Assembly: GCA_021199975.1 (NCBI GenBank)
Contig: JAJQHF010000265.1
Span: 1 to 6,754 of the forward strand
Source of the DNA: Candidatus Gastranaerophilales bacterium
GTDB lineage: Bacteria; Cyanobacteriota; Vampirovibrionia; Gastranaerophilales; Gastranaerophilaceae
Reading direction: 5' to 3'
DNA: 6,754 nt
In this document: positions 1 through 6,600 of the stretch, in pieces
Position numbering within the stretch: the first letter of the stretch is position 1
Layout of the letters: every line of letters begins with the position of its first letter
Notes under the pieces: model-generated
Databases searched by the model: none
What the model was told of the DNA's origin: nothing
Seen by the model: only the letters and a program-made list of their open reading frames with translations
Program-made: the position numbers and the translations under genes

Positions 1-1067
1 ATATATATGAATATATTATAGATGTTAAAAATATAAGTGCATTTTCTTTGTCGGAAATCAAACAAAATGACATATGCAGTGAAAATTTTATAAAAGCTGC
101 TGATTTTTCAATAGAAAATAAGAATATAAAAATTGAAGTTAAAAATAAGAAACTTATTGTTACTGATAAGAAAACAAATGATAAATATCTTGATTTTATA
201 ACAATAAAAGACAGAGCAGATATAGGCGACAGTTATAATTTCGGCGCTTTAACCCATGATAAAGAGCGAGAGGCAGAGCTTTTAAACTTTAAAATAAAAG
301 AAAAAAATGATAAAAGAGCTGTTTTAAGTCTTATTTATAATATTAAAATTCCTGAAACTTCAACCCCAAACGGCAGAAATAAAAAAACTTATAACCATAA
401 AATATACGTAGATATGATTTTATATAATCAAGCCGAATATACAGAATTTAATGTCAATTGGGAAAATAAAAGCAAAAACCATATATTGCAGGTTTGTTTT
501 AAATTAAAAGAAAAAATATACTCAACCGTAAATGAGGATTTATTCGGAACAACAAAACGGCAATTCGACCCTGATTATAATATATATAACGAAATTCCTT
601 CTCCAAGAGGAAAAGAACTTAAACAAAATACTTCGCCCATGCAAAGATTTATGCAAACGCAAAATTTTGCGCTGTTTGTAAAGGGAAATAACGAATATGA
701 AGTTTATAAAAATGAAATAAAATTAACAATTCTCAGGTCAACCGGAATTATATCAAATCAGCAAAACCCATGCAGAGGAACACCAGCAGGGCCGCCTTTG
801 AGAACACCTGATATGCAGTGTACCGGAAAAAACACGGCAAATTTTGCTTTGGCATTTACTAATAATCAAAATGATTTATACAGATTAGCGGAGGAATTTT
901 ATGAGCCTTATATCTGTCTTTTTTCCAATCATAAAAATAAAATATTTTTGAAAAACAAAAATGATAATCAGCTTGTATATTCAATAAAATCAGACAATAA
1001 TAAACTGCTTGCAAGGTGTTATGACCGAAAAACTCAAGAAATAAAGAATATTGTAATAAAAGATTAA
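1..1067 (+). CDS. GH38 alpha-mannosidase-like protein, C-terminal part (5'-truncated by window edge)
   Basis: This is the C-terminal beta-sandwich part of a glycoside hydrolase family 38 protein (alpha-mannosidase / mannosylglycerate hydrolase type), which removes alpha-linked mannosyl residues from glycans or mannosyl-glycerate. Two stretches show the family. One is the acidic loop with IGDSYNFGAL (codons around 225-255). The other is a segment near 720-900 reading LTILRSTG, then RGTPAGPPLRTPDMQCTGK, then FALAF and EEFYEPY; this matches the GH38 C-terminal pattern of an 'LTLLRS.G' strand followed by a Pro/Gly-rich loop and an 'A/HxFxxAL' strand. The frame is open from base 3, so the TTG at 48 need not be the start. 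No ribosome binding site precedes it, and the gene almost certainly begins outside the window. The catalytic domain with the Asp nucleophile and metal site is therefore not visible, and the substrate cannot be assigned. The gene ends at TAA 1065-1067 with no clear terminator. Confidence 0.82.
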   Translation, partial: IYEYIIDVKNISAFSLSEIKQNDICSENFIKAADFSIENKNIKIEVKNKKLIVTDKKTNDKYLDFITIKDRADIGDSYNFGALTHDKEREAELLNFKIKEKNDKRAVLSLIYNIKIPETSTPNGRNKKTYNHKIYVDMILYNQAEYTEFNVNWENKSKNHILQVCFKLKEKIYSTVNEDLFGTTKRQFDPDYNIYNEIPSPRGKELKQNTSPMQRFMQTQNFALFVKGNNEYEVYKNEIKLTILRSTGIISNQQNPCRGTPAGPPLRTPDMQCTGKNTANFALAFTNNQNDLYRLAEEFYEPYICLFSNHKNKIFLKNKNDNQLVYSIKSDNNKLLARCYDRKTQEIKNIVIKD

Positions 1068-1072
1068 AAATA

Positions 1073-1101
1073 TTGATTTTAACCTTTTTTCAAGATAATA
1101 T
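1073..1101 (+). promoter_or_regulatory. Candidate sigma-70-type promoter for fabF-recQ
   Basis: A TTGATT box (1073-1078) lies 17 bases before TAATAT (1096-1101). An overlapping GATAAT (1094-1099) is an alternative -10. Transcription would start near 1108 and give an untranslated leader of about 84 bases before fabF. In DNA this AT-rich such matches arise by chance, so the call depends on position: it sits just after the GH38 stop codon and upstream of a housekeeping gene. Confidence 0.4.
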
Positions 1102-1122
1102 CATAATGTCAGTATGGATATT
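1097..1122. repeat. Imperfect inverted repeat overlapping the fabF -10 box
   Basis: AATATCATA (1097-1105) pairs with TATG-G-ATATT (1113-1122), giving nine pairs with one unpaired G (1117) and a 7-base loop ATGTCAG. It overlaps the proposed -10 box and start site. It could act as a DNA operator, or as an RNA hairpin in read-through transcripts from the GH38 gene. No T-run follows, so it is not a standard intrinsic terminator. Nearly all pairs are A-T. Confidence 0.3.
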
Positions 1123-1157
1123 CAGATAGTTATAGAAAAATTTTAATATGTTTTTCG

Positions 1158-1176
1158 ACCTTGTTAAATAACGGGT
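1158..1176. repeat. Short imperfect palindrome in the fabF leader
   Basis: ACC..GTTA-AA-TAAC.GGGT is a near-palindrome of about 19 bases lying 15 bases before the fabF start codon. The core GTTA-AA-TAAC is perfect, and the flanking ACC/GGT also pair, with one base out of register. The 2-base centre is too small for an RNA loop, so if it matters it would be a protein-binding site on DNA. It does not resemble the FapR or FabT operators that I know. Confidence 0.2.
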
Positions 1177-1181
1177 GAAAC

Positions 1182-1186
1182 GGAGG
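1182..1186 (+). promoter_or_regulatory. Shine-Dalgarno site GGAGG that fixes the GTG start of fabF
   Basis: GGAGG lies 5 bases before the GTG at 1192. It is the best ribosome binding site in the window and settles the non-ATG start, which also gives the expected FabF N-terminus (SSRRVVVTGMG). Confidence 0.8.
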
Positions 1187-1191
1187 AAAAA

Positions 1192-2436
1192 GTGTCAAGC
1201 AGACGAGTAGTTGTAACCGGAATGGGATGTGTAACACCTTACGGAATTGGTGTTGATTTATTATGGGAAAATATTAAAAACGGTAAAAGCGGAATAAAAG
1301 AACACCATTTAAACGAAAAACACCTTGTTAAAGTAGCAGGACAAGTACCTCTTGATATAGATACCGATAAATATATGGATTCAAAAGAAGCAAAAAGGCT
1401 TGATAAAAGTATTATTTTTGCGCTCATTGCAGCGGAAGAAGCTTATAAAGATTCCGGTTTGAATGTGGAAAAAGAAGACAGAACAAGAATAGGAACAATA
1501 GTATCAACGGCGGCAGGCGGTTTGGTTGTTGTAACAACAGGCTATAAAGAAATGATGTCAAGAGGATTTCATAAATGCTCTCCGTTTACGGTTCCAATGA
1601 TGATAGCCAATATGGCATCAGGAAAAGTATCAATAAAATACGGTTTGAGAGGCCCAAGTAAAGCTGTATTATCCGCATGCGCAACAGGGGCGCATTCTTT
1701 AGGCGATTCTTACAGAACAATACAATACGGTGATGCTGATATTATGTTTGCGGGCGGTGCGGAATCAAGTGTATGCGATTTCGGTATAGGTGCATTTACA
1801 AGTGCAAGAACTTTATCAAAAAGTACAAGACCCCCCGAAGAAGTTTCAAGACCCTATGATGTTGAGCGTGACGGATTTGTATTATCTGAAGGCGGTGCGG
1901 TTCTTATCCTTGAAGAAAGAGAACATGCCCTGAAAAGAGGAGCGAGAATATATGCCGAAATTACAGGCTACGGACAAAGCTCTGATGCTTATGATATGGT
2001 AGCTCCCGATCCTGAGGGTAAAGGTGCGGAACTTGCAATCAGAAATTGTTTAAAAGAAGCTGATAAAAACCCGAGAGATGTTGACTATATTAATATGCAC
2101 GGAACAAGTACTCATTTGGGAGATTTGGCTGAATCCAACACCGTAGCAAGAGTTTTTGGCGACAGAAATAAAAATTCAAATTTATGTGTAAGCTCAACAA
2201 AATCAATGACAGGACATATGTTAGGCGCTGCGGGAAGTACGGAAGCTATTATTTCCGTAAAAGCAATTACGGACGGTATAGTGCCGCCTACAATTAACCT
2301 TGTTCACCCCGATCCCGAAGTTGCGGATTTAGACTATGTCGCAAATAAAGCAAAGGCTAAAGATGTTAAGATTGCACTTTCAAACTCTTTTGGTTTTGGC
2401 GGACATAATGCGGTTTTAATGTTTGAAAAAGCTTAA
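1192..2436 (+). CDS. fabF: 3-oxoacyl-[acyl-carrier-protein] synthase II (KAS II)
   Basis: FabF condenses malonyl-ACP with an acyl-ACP and releases CO2, the chain-elongating step of cytosolic type II fatty-acid synthesis. The 414-residue length is typical of the family. The N-terminus RRVVVTGMGCVTPYG is the standard FabF opening. The catalytic cysteine is C163 in SACATGAHS. The two histidines are H303 (NMHGTSTHLGD) and H342 (MTGHMLGAAGS), with the conserved lysine K337 in SSTKS. The substrate gate loop is SFGFGGHN (399-406). The histidine motif reads NMHGTSTH where NAHGTSTP is usual; this is a mild variation that leaves the catalytic residues intact. Start is GTG with GGAGG 5 bases upstream. 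No acpP or other fab gene adjoins it, although acpP often precedes fabF in other bacteria. recQ follows after 16 bases and is probably in the same transcript. Confidence 0.97.
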   Translation: MSSRRVVVTGMGCVTPYGIGVDLLWENIKNGKSGIKEHHLNEKHLVKVAGQVPLDIDTDKYMDSKEAKRLDKSIIFALIAAEEAYKDSGLNVEKEDRTRIGTIVSTAAGGLVVVTTGYKEMMSRGFHKCSPFTVPMMIANMASGKVSIKYGLRGPSKAVLSACATGAHSLGDSYRTIQYGDADIMFAGGAESSVCDFGIGAFTSARTLSKSTRPPEEVSRPYDVERDGFVLSEGGAVLILEEREHALKRGARIYAEITGYGQSSDAYDMVAPDPEGKGAELAIRNCLKEADKNPRDVDYINMHGTSTHLGDLAESNTVARVFGDRNKNSNLCVSSTKSMTGHMLGAAGSTEAIISVKAITDGIVPPTINLVHPDPEVADLDYVANKAKAKDVKIALSNSFGFGGHNAVLMFEKA

Positions 2437-2440
2437 AATG

Positions 2441-2445
2441 AAAGG
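2441..2445 (+). promoter_or_regulatory. Ribosome binding site AAAGG supporting the TTG start of recQ
   Basis: AAAGG lies 7 bases before the TTG at 2453. Translation from this TTG gives MIIKESPLEILNKVFGY, which matches the expected RecQ N-terminus. No ATG or GTG in this frame lies close upstream, because fabF ends at 2436. Confidence 0.6.
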
Positions 2446-2452
2446 TTAATTC

Positions 2453-4264
2453 TTGATTATAAAAGAATCACCCTTGGAAATATTAAACAAAGTATTTGGT
2501 TATAAAACTTTTAGGCTTGAACAGGAAAATATTATAAACCATGTACTTGAGGGTAAAGATACATTGGTTCTTATGCCGACAGGCGGCGGAAAATCCCTCT
2601 GTTACCAAATTCCTGCAATGTGTTTAGAGGGTGTTTGCGTTGTAGTTTCACCTTTAATAGCTCTTATGCAGGATCAAGTTCTTGCTCTTAAAGATTTGGG
2701 TGTTAAAGCCGAATTTCTAAATTCCACTCTTAATTATAATGATGAACGGAAAATCATAGAACAACTTGTTAATAATAAGCTTGATTTAATTTATGTTTCA
2801 CCTGAAAGATTAAATACGGAAGAATTTCAGCAAATTTTAACAAAAACAAATGTATCCTTGTTTGCGATTGATGAAGCACATTGTGTATCTCAATGGGGAC
2901 ATGATTTTCGTCCTGAATATACAAAGTTTTATATGTTAAAAGACCTTTTTCCGAATGTTCCGAGAATAGCCCTGACCGCAACAGCCGACGATGAAACACG
3001 TATTGATATAATTAAAAACCTGCACATGGGAAATTGTAAAACCTTTATTTCCAGTTTTGACAGACCCAATATCCGCTATATAGTTCAAATAAAAGATAAA
3101 GAACGAAAACAGCTTCTTGACTTTATAAAAACGGAACATCCTGAGGATTCAGGTATTGTCTACTGTATTTCAAGAAAACGGGTGGAAGATATAGCCGAAT
3201 TTCTTGAAAAAGAGGGATTTAAAGTTCTGCCTTATCATGCAGGGCTCAGCAAAAAAATTCGTGAAGAAAATCAGAACAAATTTATAAAAGAAGAAGCTAT
3301 AATTATGGTGGCTACAATTGCCTTTGGTATGGGCATAGACAAACCGGATGTACGTTTCGTTGCGCATTTGGATTTGCCTAAATCAATGGAATCATATTAT
3401 CAGGAAACAGGCCGTGCAGGCAGGGACGGGCTTCCCTCCGATGCCTGGATGGTTTACGGTTTAAAAGATATTGTGCAGATTAATCAATTTATAAATCAGT
3501 CAACTGCCTCTGAAGAACAAAAAAGACTTGAAAAAAGAAAATTAAATTCGCTGATTGGCTATGTTGAGTCGGTCTCTTGCAGAAGAAAAACTATCCTTGA
3601 ATATTTTAAAGAAGATTATAATATACAAAACTGCGGAAATTGTGATAACTGTATTAATCCGCCCGAAATTTATGATGCAACCATTGATGCGCAAAAAGTT
3701 TTGTCCTGTATCTACAGACTTGAAAACAACGGGTTTAGCTTTGGCGCTTCTCACGTAATAGAAGTTCTTACGGGAAAAGAAACCGAAAAAATAATTAAAT
3801 TTAAACATAATAAACTTTCAACCTTCGCAATAGGCAAAGATAAAACTGTAAGCCAATGGCAAGCCGTTATCAGGCAGCTTGTTATTCTTGGTTATATAAA
3901 AGTTGACCCTGTCCATATGTCTTTAAGCATTACAAAAGAAGCAGCAAAAATTTTGCGTTCGCAAATAAAAGTTGAATTAAGACAGCATATCCTCATTCCT
4001 AAAAAGAAAAAAGAAAAAGTTGAACAAAAAACTTATACAACCGCTGAAACAGATAACGAGTTATTTAAAAAATTAAAAAATTTACGGCTTGAATTTGCTA
4101 AAAAAGAAAATATGCCGCCTTATATAATCTTCCATGATAAAACACTTATTGAAATGGCAGCCGTGAAACCAAAAAATCTTGAAGAGCTAAGCAAAATCTC
4201 AGGCGTAGGCGAACATAAACTAAATAAATACGGCAAAGCCTTTCTTAATGAAATAAATATGTGA
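2453..4264 (+). CDS. recQ: ATP-dependent DNA helicase RecQ
   Basis: RecQ is a 3'-to-5' superfamily 2 DNA helicase that unwinds forks, joints and broken ends in recombinational repair. At 603 residues it is full length, close to the E. coli protein (609). Domains in order: helicase lobe 1 with Walker A MPTGGGKS (41-48), the DEAH box (140-143) and the RecQ aromatic-rich loop HCVSQWGHDFRPEY (143-156); lobe 2 with ATIAFGMGIDKPDVR and motif VI YYQETGRAGRDG (315-326); the zinc site with C376, C394, C397 and C400; a winged-helix RQC region (about 405-510); a lysine-rich linker (517-522); and a C-terminal HRDC domain (about 533-603) with KPKNLEELSKISGVGEHKL. All catalytic and zinc residues are present. 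Start is TTG, with AAAGG 7 bases upstream. It lies 16 bases after fabF, with which it shares no obvious function. Confidence 0.97.
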   Translation: MIIKESPLEILNKVFGYKTFRLEQENIINHVLEGKDTLVLMPTGGGKSLCYQIPAMCLEGVCVVVSPLIALMQDQVLALKDLGVKAEFLNSTLNYNDERKIIEQLVNNKLDLIYVSPERLNTEEFQQILTKTNVSLFAIDEAHCVSQWGHDFRPEYTKFYMLKDLFPNVPRIALTATADDETRIDIIKNLHMGNCKTFISSFDRPNIRYIVQIKDKERKQLLDFIKTEHPEDSGIVYCISRKRVEDIAEFLEKEGFKVLPYHAGLSKKIREENQNKFIKEEAIIMVATIAFGMGIDKPDVRFVAHLDLPKSMESYYQETGRAGRDGLPSDAWMVYGLKDIVQINQFINQSTASEEQKRLEKRKLNSLIGYVESVSCRRKTILEYFKEDYNIQNCGNCDNCINPPEIYDATIDAQKVLSCIYRLENNGFSFGASHVIEVLTGKETEKIIKFKHNKLSTFAIGKDKTVSQWQAVIRQLVILGYIKVDPVHMSLSITKEAAKILRSQIKVELRQHILIPKKKKEKVEQKTYTTAETDNELFKKLKNLRLEFAKKENMPPYIIFHDKTLIEMAAVKPKNLEELSKISGVGEHKLNKYGKAFLNEINM

Positions 4265-4290
4265 TTTTAAAAAATTGTTTTGTGTATAAT
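4261..4290 (+). promoter_or_regulatory. Candidate promoter of trpS-wecB
   Basis: A perfect TATAAT (4285-4290) lies 31 bases before the trpS ATG. The -35 region is weak (GTGATT at 4261-4266, 18-base spacer) and overlaps the recQ stop codon. Transcription would start near 4297, giving a leader of about 25 bases. This is too short for a T-box or trp leader peptide, so no tryptophan-dependent attenuation is visible. Confidence 0.5.
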
Positions 4291-4321
4291 AATTTTGTCA
4301 TATATAAAAGAAAGATACATT

Positions 4322-5335
4322 ATGGAAAATATTAATTTAGTATCGGGCATGCGCTCAACAGGCAAACTGCATTTAGGACATTATATGGGTGTTATTACAA
4401 ATTGGGTAAAACTGCAGGAGGAATATAACTGCTTTTACTTTGTTGCGGATTGGCATGCTTTGACAACAAAATATGATAAAACCGAAAATTTAAGACAAGA
4501 TAAGCTTGATGTTGTATTAGATTGGCTTTCATGCGGAATTGACCCTGAAAAATCAACAATATATTTTCAGTCAAAAGTACTGCAAATAGCGGAATTACAT
4601 ATTCTTTTAAGTATGATTACACCTAATAATTGGGTAGAAAGAGATCCCACGTTAAAAGATATGGTAAAAATATTAAAGAATAAAGATGCCGAAAATAATG
4701 AAAATATGCCTCAGATGAGCTATGGACTTTTGGGCTATCCTGTTTTAATGTCGGCGGATATAATGGCAATGAATGCGGATATTGTACCTGTAGGAATTGA
4801 CCAATTGGCTCACCTTGAAATTACACGTGATATAGCAAGAAGGTTTAATAATATATATAAAACGGATTTATTTAACGAACCTAAGCCCAAATTAACCGAA
4901 GTACCGCTGCTTCTCGGTGTAGACGGACAAAAAATGGGTAAATCTTTTCATAATGATATTAAAATATCAGATGATGAAATAACAACATCAAAAAAAATAA
5001 TGCAGTGTATAACAGACAGAAGCCGTGCAAGAAAAGATGATTTAGGACATCCTGATAAATGTGAGGTTGCTTTTAAATATTATCAAGCATTCTCGGATAG
5101 TGAAACGGTAAAACAGGTTGAAGCTGAATGTAAAGCAGGACAAAGAGGCTGTGCCGACTGTAAACGTCAATTGGGCTGCATTATTAATCAGAAATTCGCA
5201 CCCGTAAGAGAAAAACGTTTTGAATATCAAAAAGATACCGATAAAGTATATGATATAATAAATGAAGGTAGTAAGAAAGCATCTTTGGAAGCTGAAAAGA
5301 TTATGAAAAAAGTTAGAGATGCGGTAAATATCTAA
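4322..5335 (+). CDS. trpS: Tryptophan--tRNA ligase (TrpRS), iron-sulphur-type
   Basis: TrpRS is a class Ic synthetase that charges tRNA-Trp with tryptophan in the cytosol, usually as a dimer. The protein is 337 residues, normal for the family. The HIGH-type motif is TGKLHLGHY (13-21), where most TrpRS have HLGN or HxGH. The signature loop is DGQKMGKS (201-208), with Gly in place of the usual Ser of KMSKS. Typical TrpRS stretches include VADWHALTT, ERDPTLKD, GYPVLMSADI and VPVGIDQLAHLEITRDIA. Cysteines 247, 270, 277 and 280 form exactly C-x22-C-x6-C-x2-C, the spacing described for the [4Fe-4S]-binding TrpRS of Thermotoga maritima. I chose the ATG at 4322: the open frame extends to a TTG at 4280, but that TTG overlaps the -10 region, and the 14 extra residues match nothing in the family. 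An A/G-rich stretch (AGAAAGA) 6 bases upstream serves as a modest ribosome binding site. The stop overlaps the wecB start. Confidence 0.96.
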   Translation: MENINLVSGMRSTGKLHLGHYMGVITNWVKLQEEYNCFYFVADWHALTTKYDKTENLRQDKLDVVLDWLSCGIDPEKSTIYFQSKVLQIAELHILLSMITPNNWVERDPTLKDMVKILKNKDAENNENMPQMSYGLLGYPVLMSADIMAMNADIVPVGIDQLAHLEITRDIARRFNNIYKTDLFNEPKPKLTEVPLLLGVDGQKMGKSFHNDIKISDDEITTSKKIMQCITDRSRARKDDLGHPDKCEVAFKYYQAFSDSETVKQVEAECKAGQRGCADCKRQLGCIINQKFAPVREKRFEYQKDTDKVYDIINEGSKKASLEAEKIMKKVRDAVNI

Positions 5336-6444
5336 TGGCTAAAACAAAAGTTTTAACAATATTCGGTACAAGACCTGAAGCTATAAAAATGGCGCCCCTT
5401 GTAAAAGAAATTGAAAAAAATTCGGATACTCTTGAAAGTATTGTTTGTGTAACGGCGCAACACAGGCAAATTTTAGATCAAGTGCTTGAACTTTTTGAAA
5501 TAAAACCTGATTTTGACCTTGATATTATGAAAAATAACCAAAATTTATGGTCATTAACAAGTGATGTACTCCTTAAAACTAAAGAAGTTATGGAAAAAGT
5601 AAAGCCGGATATCGTTCTTGTGCATGGTGATACAACAACCTCAATGGCGGCGGCATTATCGGCATTCTATGCCAAAATTCCCGTCGGACATGTCGAAGCG
5701 GGTTTAAGAACATTTGATAAATATTATCCTTTCCCCGAAGAAATAAACAGAGTATTTACGGATTCATTGTGTACATACCATTTTGCCCCGACAGATAAGG
5801 CATGTGAAAATCTTGTAAAATCACAAATTCCGAAAACCCATATTTATAAAACCGGTAATACCGTTATTGATGCTCTTTTATATACCGTAAATAATAAAAA
5901 AGAAGAACTTAAAGAGCTGAATTTAAATAATGATTTAAAAATAATATTATTAACCTCACACCGCCGTGAAAACTTCGGTAAGCCTTTGGAGGAAATTTGT
6001 AAATCAGTATTGGAATTGGTAAAAAGGAACAAAGATATACAATTTGTATATCCCGTTCATCCAAATCCGAATGTTCAGAAAACAGTAAATGAATTTTTAT
6101 ACGGGCATGACAGAATACACCTGATAAAGCCGTTGGAATATGCACAATTTTGTACATTAATGAAGAAATCTCATATAATTTTAACTGATTCGGGTGGTGT
6201 TCAGGAGGAAGCGCCTTCTTTAGGCAAGCCGGTTCTTGTTTTAAGAGATACAACCGAACGTCCCGAGGCAATAGAGCATGGAACCGTAAAATTAGCGGGA
6301 ACAGATAAAAATGAAATAATTTCTCTGGTTGAGGAACTTTTACAAAATCCGCAGGAATACAAAAAAATGTCGGAAGCTGTTAACCCGTACGGTGATGGAT
6401 TTGCATCAAAGAGGATTGTTGAAATATTGAAAAATTCAATTTAA
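5335..6444 (+). CDS. wecB: UDP-N-acetylglucosamine 2-epimerase (non-hydrolysing)
   Basis: This cytosolic enzyme interconverts UDP-GlcNAc and UDP-ManNAc and supplies ManNAc units for surface polymers (capsule, O-antigen, teichoic-acid linkage unit or ECA-type glycans). At 369 residues it is normal length with two Rossmann-like domains (GT-B fold). Motifs: GTRPEAIKMAP (11-21), AQHRQILDQVL (41-51), HGDTTTSMA (97-105), HVEAGLRT (119-126), PFPEEINR (132-139), SHRREN (208-213), HPNPN (242-246) and DSGGVQEEAPSLGKPVLVLRDTTERPE, split here as 285-298 and 299-311. D99, E121, E135 and H209 fall where the catalytic residues of characterised WecB/MnaA enzymes lie. Q42, Q45, R210 and H242 suggest that the UDP-GlcNAc allosteric site known from Bacillus enzymes is at least partly kept. 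The ATG overlaps the trpS stop (TAATG) with no strong ribosome binding site, so translational coupling is likely. No other glycan-synthesis gene is in view, so the final polymer is unknown. Confidence 0.95.
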   Translation: MAKTKVLTIFGTRPEAIKMAPLVKEIEKNSDTLESIVCVTAQHRQILDQVLELFEIKPDFDLDIMKNNQNLWSLTSDVLLKTKEVMEKVKPDIVLVHGDTTTSMAAALSAFYAKIPVGHVEAGLRTFDKYYPFPEEINRVFTDSLCTYHFAPTDKACENLVKSQIPKTHIYKTGNTVIDALLYTVNNKKEELKELNLNNDLKIILLTSHRRENFGKPLEEICKSVLELVKRNKDIQFVYPVHPNPNVQKTVNEFLYGHDRIHLIKPLEYAQFCTLMKKSHIILTDSGGVQEEAPSLGKPVLVLRDTTERPEAIEHGTVKLAGTDKNEIISLVEELLQNPQEYKKMSEAVNPYGDGFASKRIVEILKNSI

Positions 6445-6504
6445 TAAAAGTTAATAAATAACATAATATTAGTTGAAATAAAAATATCTTTAAATTAGAT
6501 TAGT

Positions 6505-6526
6505 CTATGTGGTTAATTCCGCATAG
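6505..6526. repeat. Hairpin without U-tract downstream of wecB
   Basis: CTATGTGG (6505-6512) pairs with CCGCATAG (6519-6526) around a 6-base loop TTAATT, giving 8 pairs including one G-T. Neither strand has a proper T-run after it: GTAAAGC follows on +, and a mixed A/T stretch on the other strand. It lies 60 bases after the wecB stop and about 65 bases before the next -35 box. It could be a 3'-end stabilising structure, a factor-assisted terminator or a DNA-binding site. The 6-base loop and the lack of other arms argue against a tRNA fragment. Confidence 0.4.
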
Positions 6527-6545
6527 GTAAAGCTATTAACATTGA

Positions 6546-6587
6546 TAACAAAATAAATAAAAAATAAATTATAAACTTCAAAAAAAG
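6546..6587 (+). promoter_or_regulatory. A/T-rich UP-element-like stretch
   Basis: About 40 bases, almost all A and T with runs of A, directly precede a consensus -35 box. Such A-tracts upstream of rRNA promoters usually bind the RNA polymerase alpha subunit. The whole genome seems AT-rich, so the composition alone is weak evidence; the location gives it weight. Confidence 0.35.
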
Positions 6588-6600
6588 TTGTTGACAACAA
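6588..6600. repeat. Perfect 13-base inverted repeat centred on the -35 box
   Basis: TTGTTG-A-CAACAA is a perfect palindrome around one central base, and it contains the TTGACA -35 hexamer (6591-6596). It could be an operator blocking polymerase entry, or chance symmetry around TTGACA. Confidence 0.4.

Noticed and set aside
1066..1090. AAAAT/ATTTT hairpin followed by T6 as terminator of the GH38 gene
   Set aside because: The stem is five A-T pairs only, far too weak, and such patterns are common by chance in this AT-rich DNA.
5909..6271. 120-codon reading frame on the minus strand inside wecB
   Set aside because: It is fully antisense to a well-conserved wecB, has no recognisable motif or ribosome site, and arises from wecB codon structure. 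The other minus-strand frames inside fabF, recQ and trpS are rejected for the same reason.
6426..6440. ATTGAA-AAA-TTCAAT inverted repeat at the end of wecB as an intrinsic terminator
   Set aside because: It lies inside the coding end, has a 3-base loop and mostly A-T pairs, and no T-run follows (TTAATAAAAG).
6505..6530. tRNA T-arm (GGTTAATTCC resembles GGTTCRANTCC)
   Set aside because: The loop has six bases rather than seven, and no acceptor, D or anticodon arms can be drawn around it.
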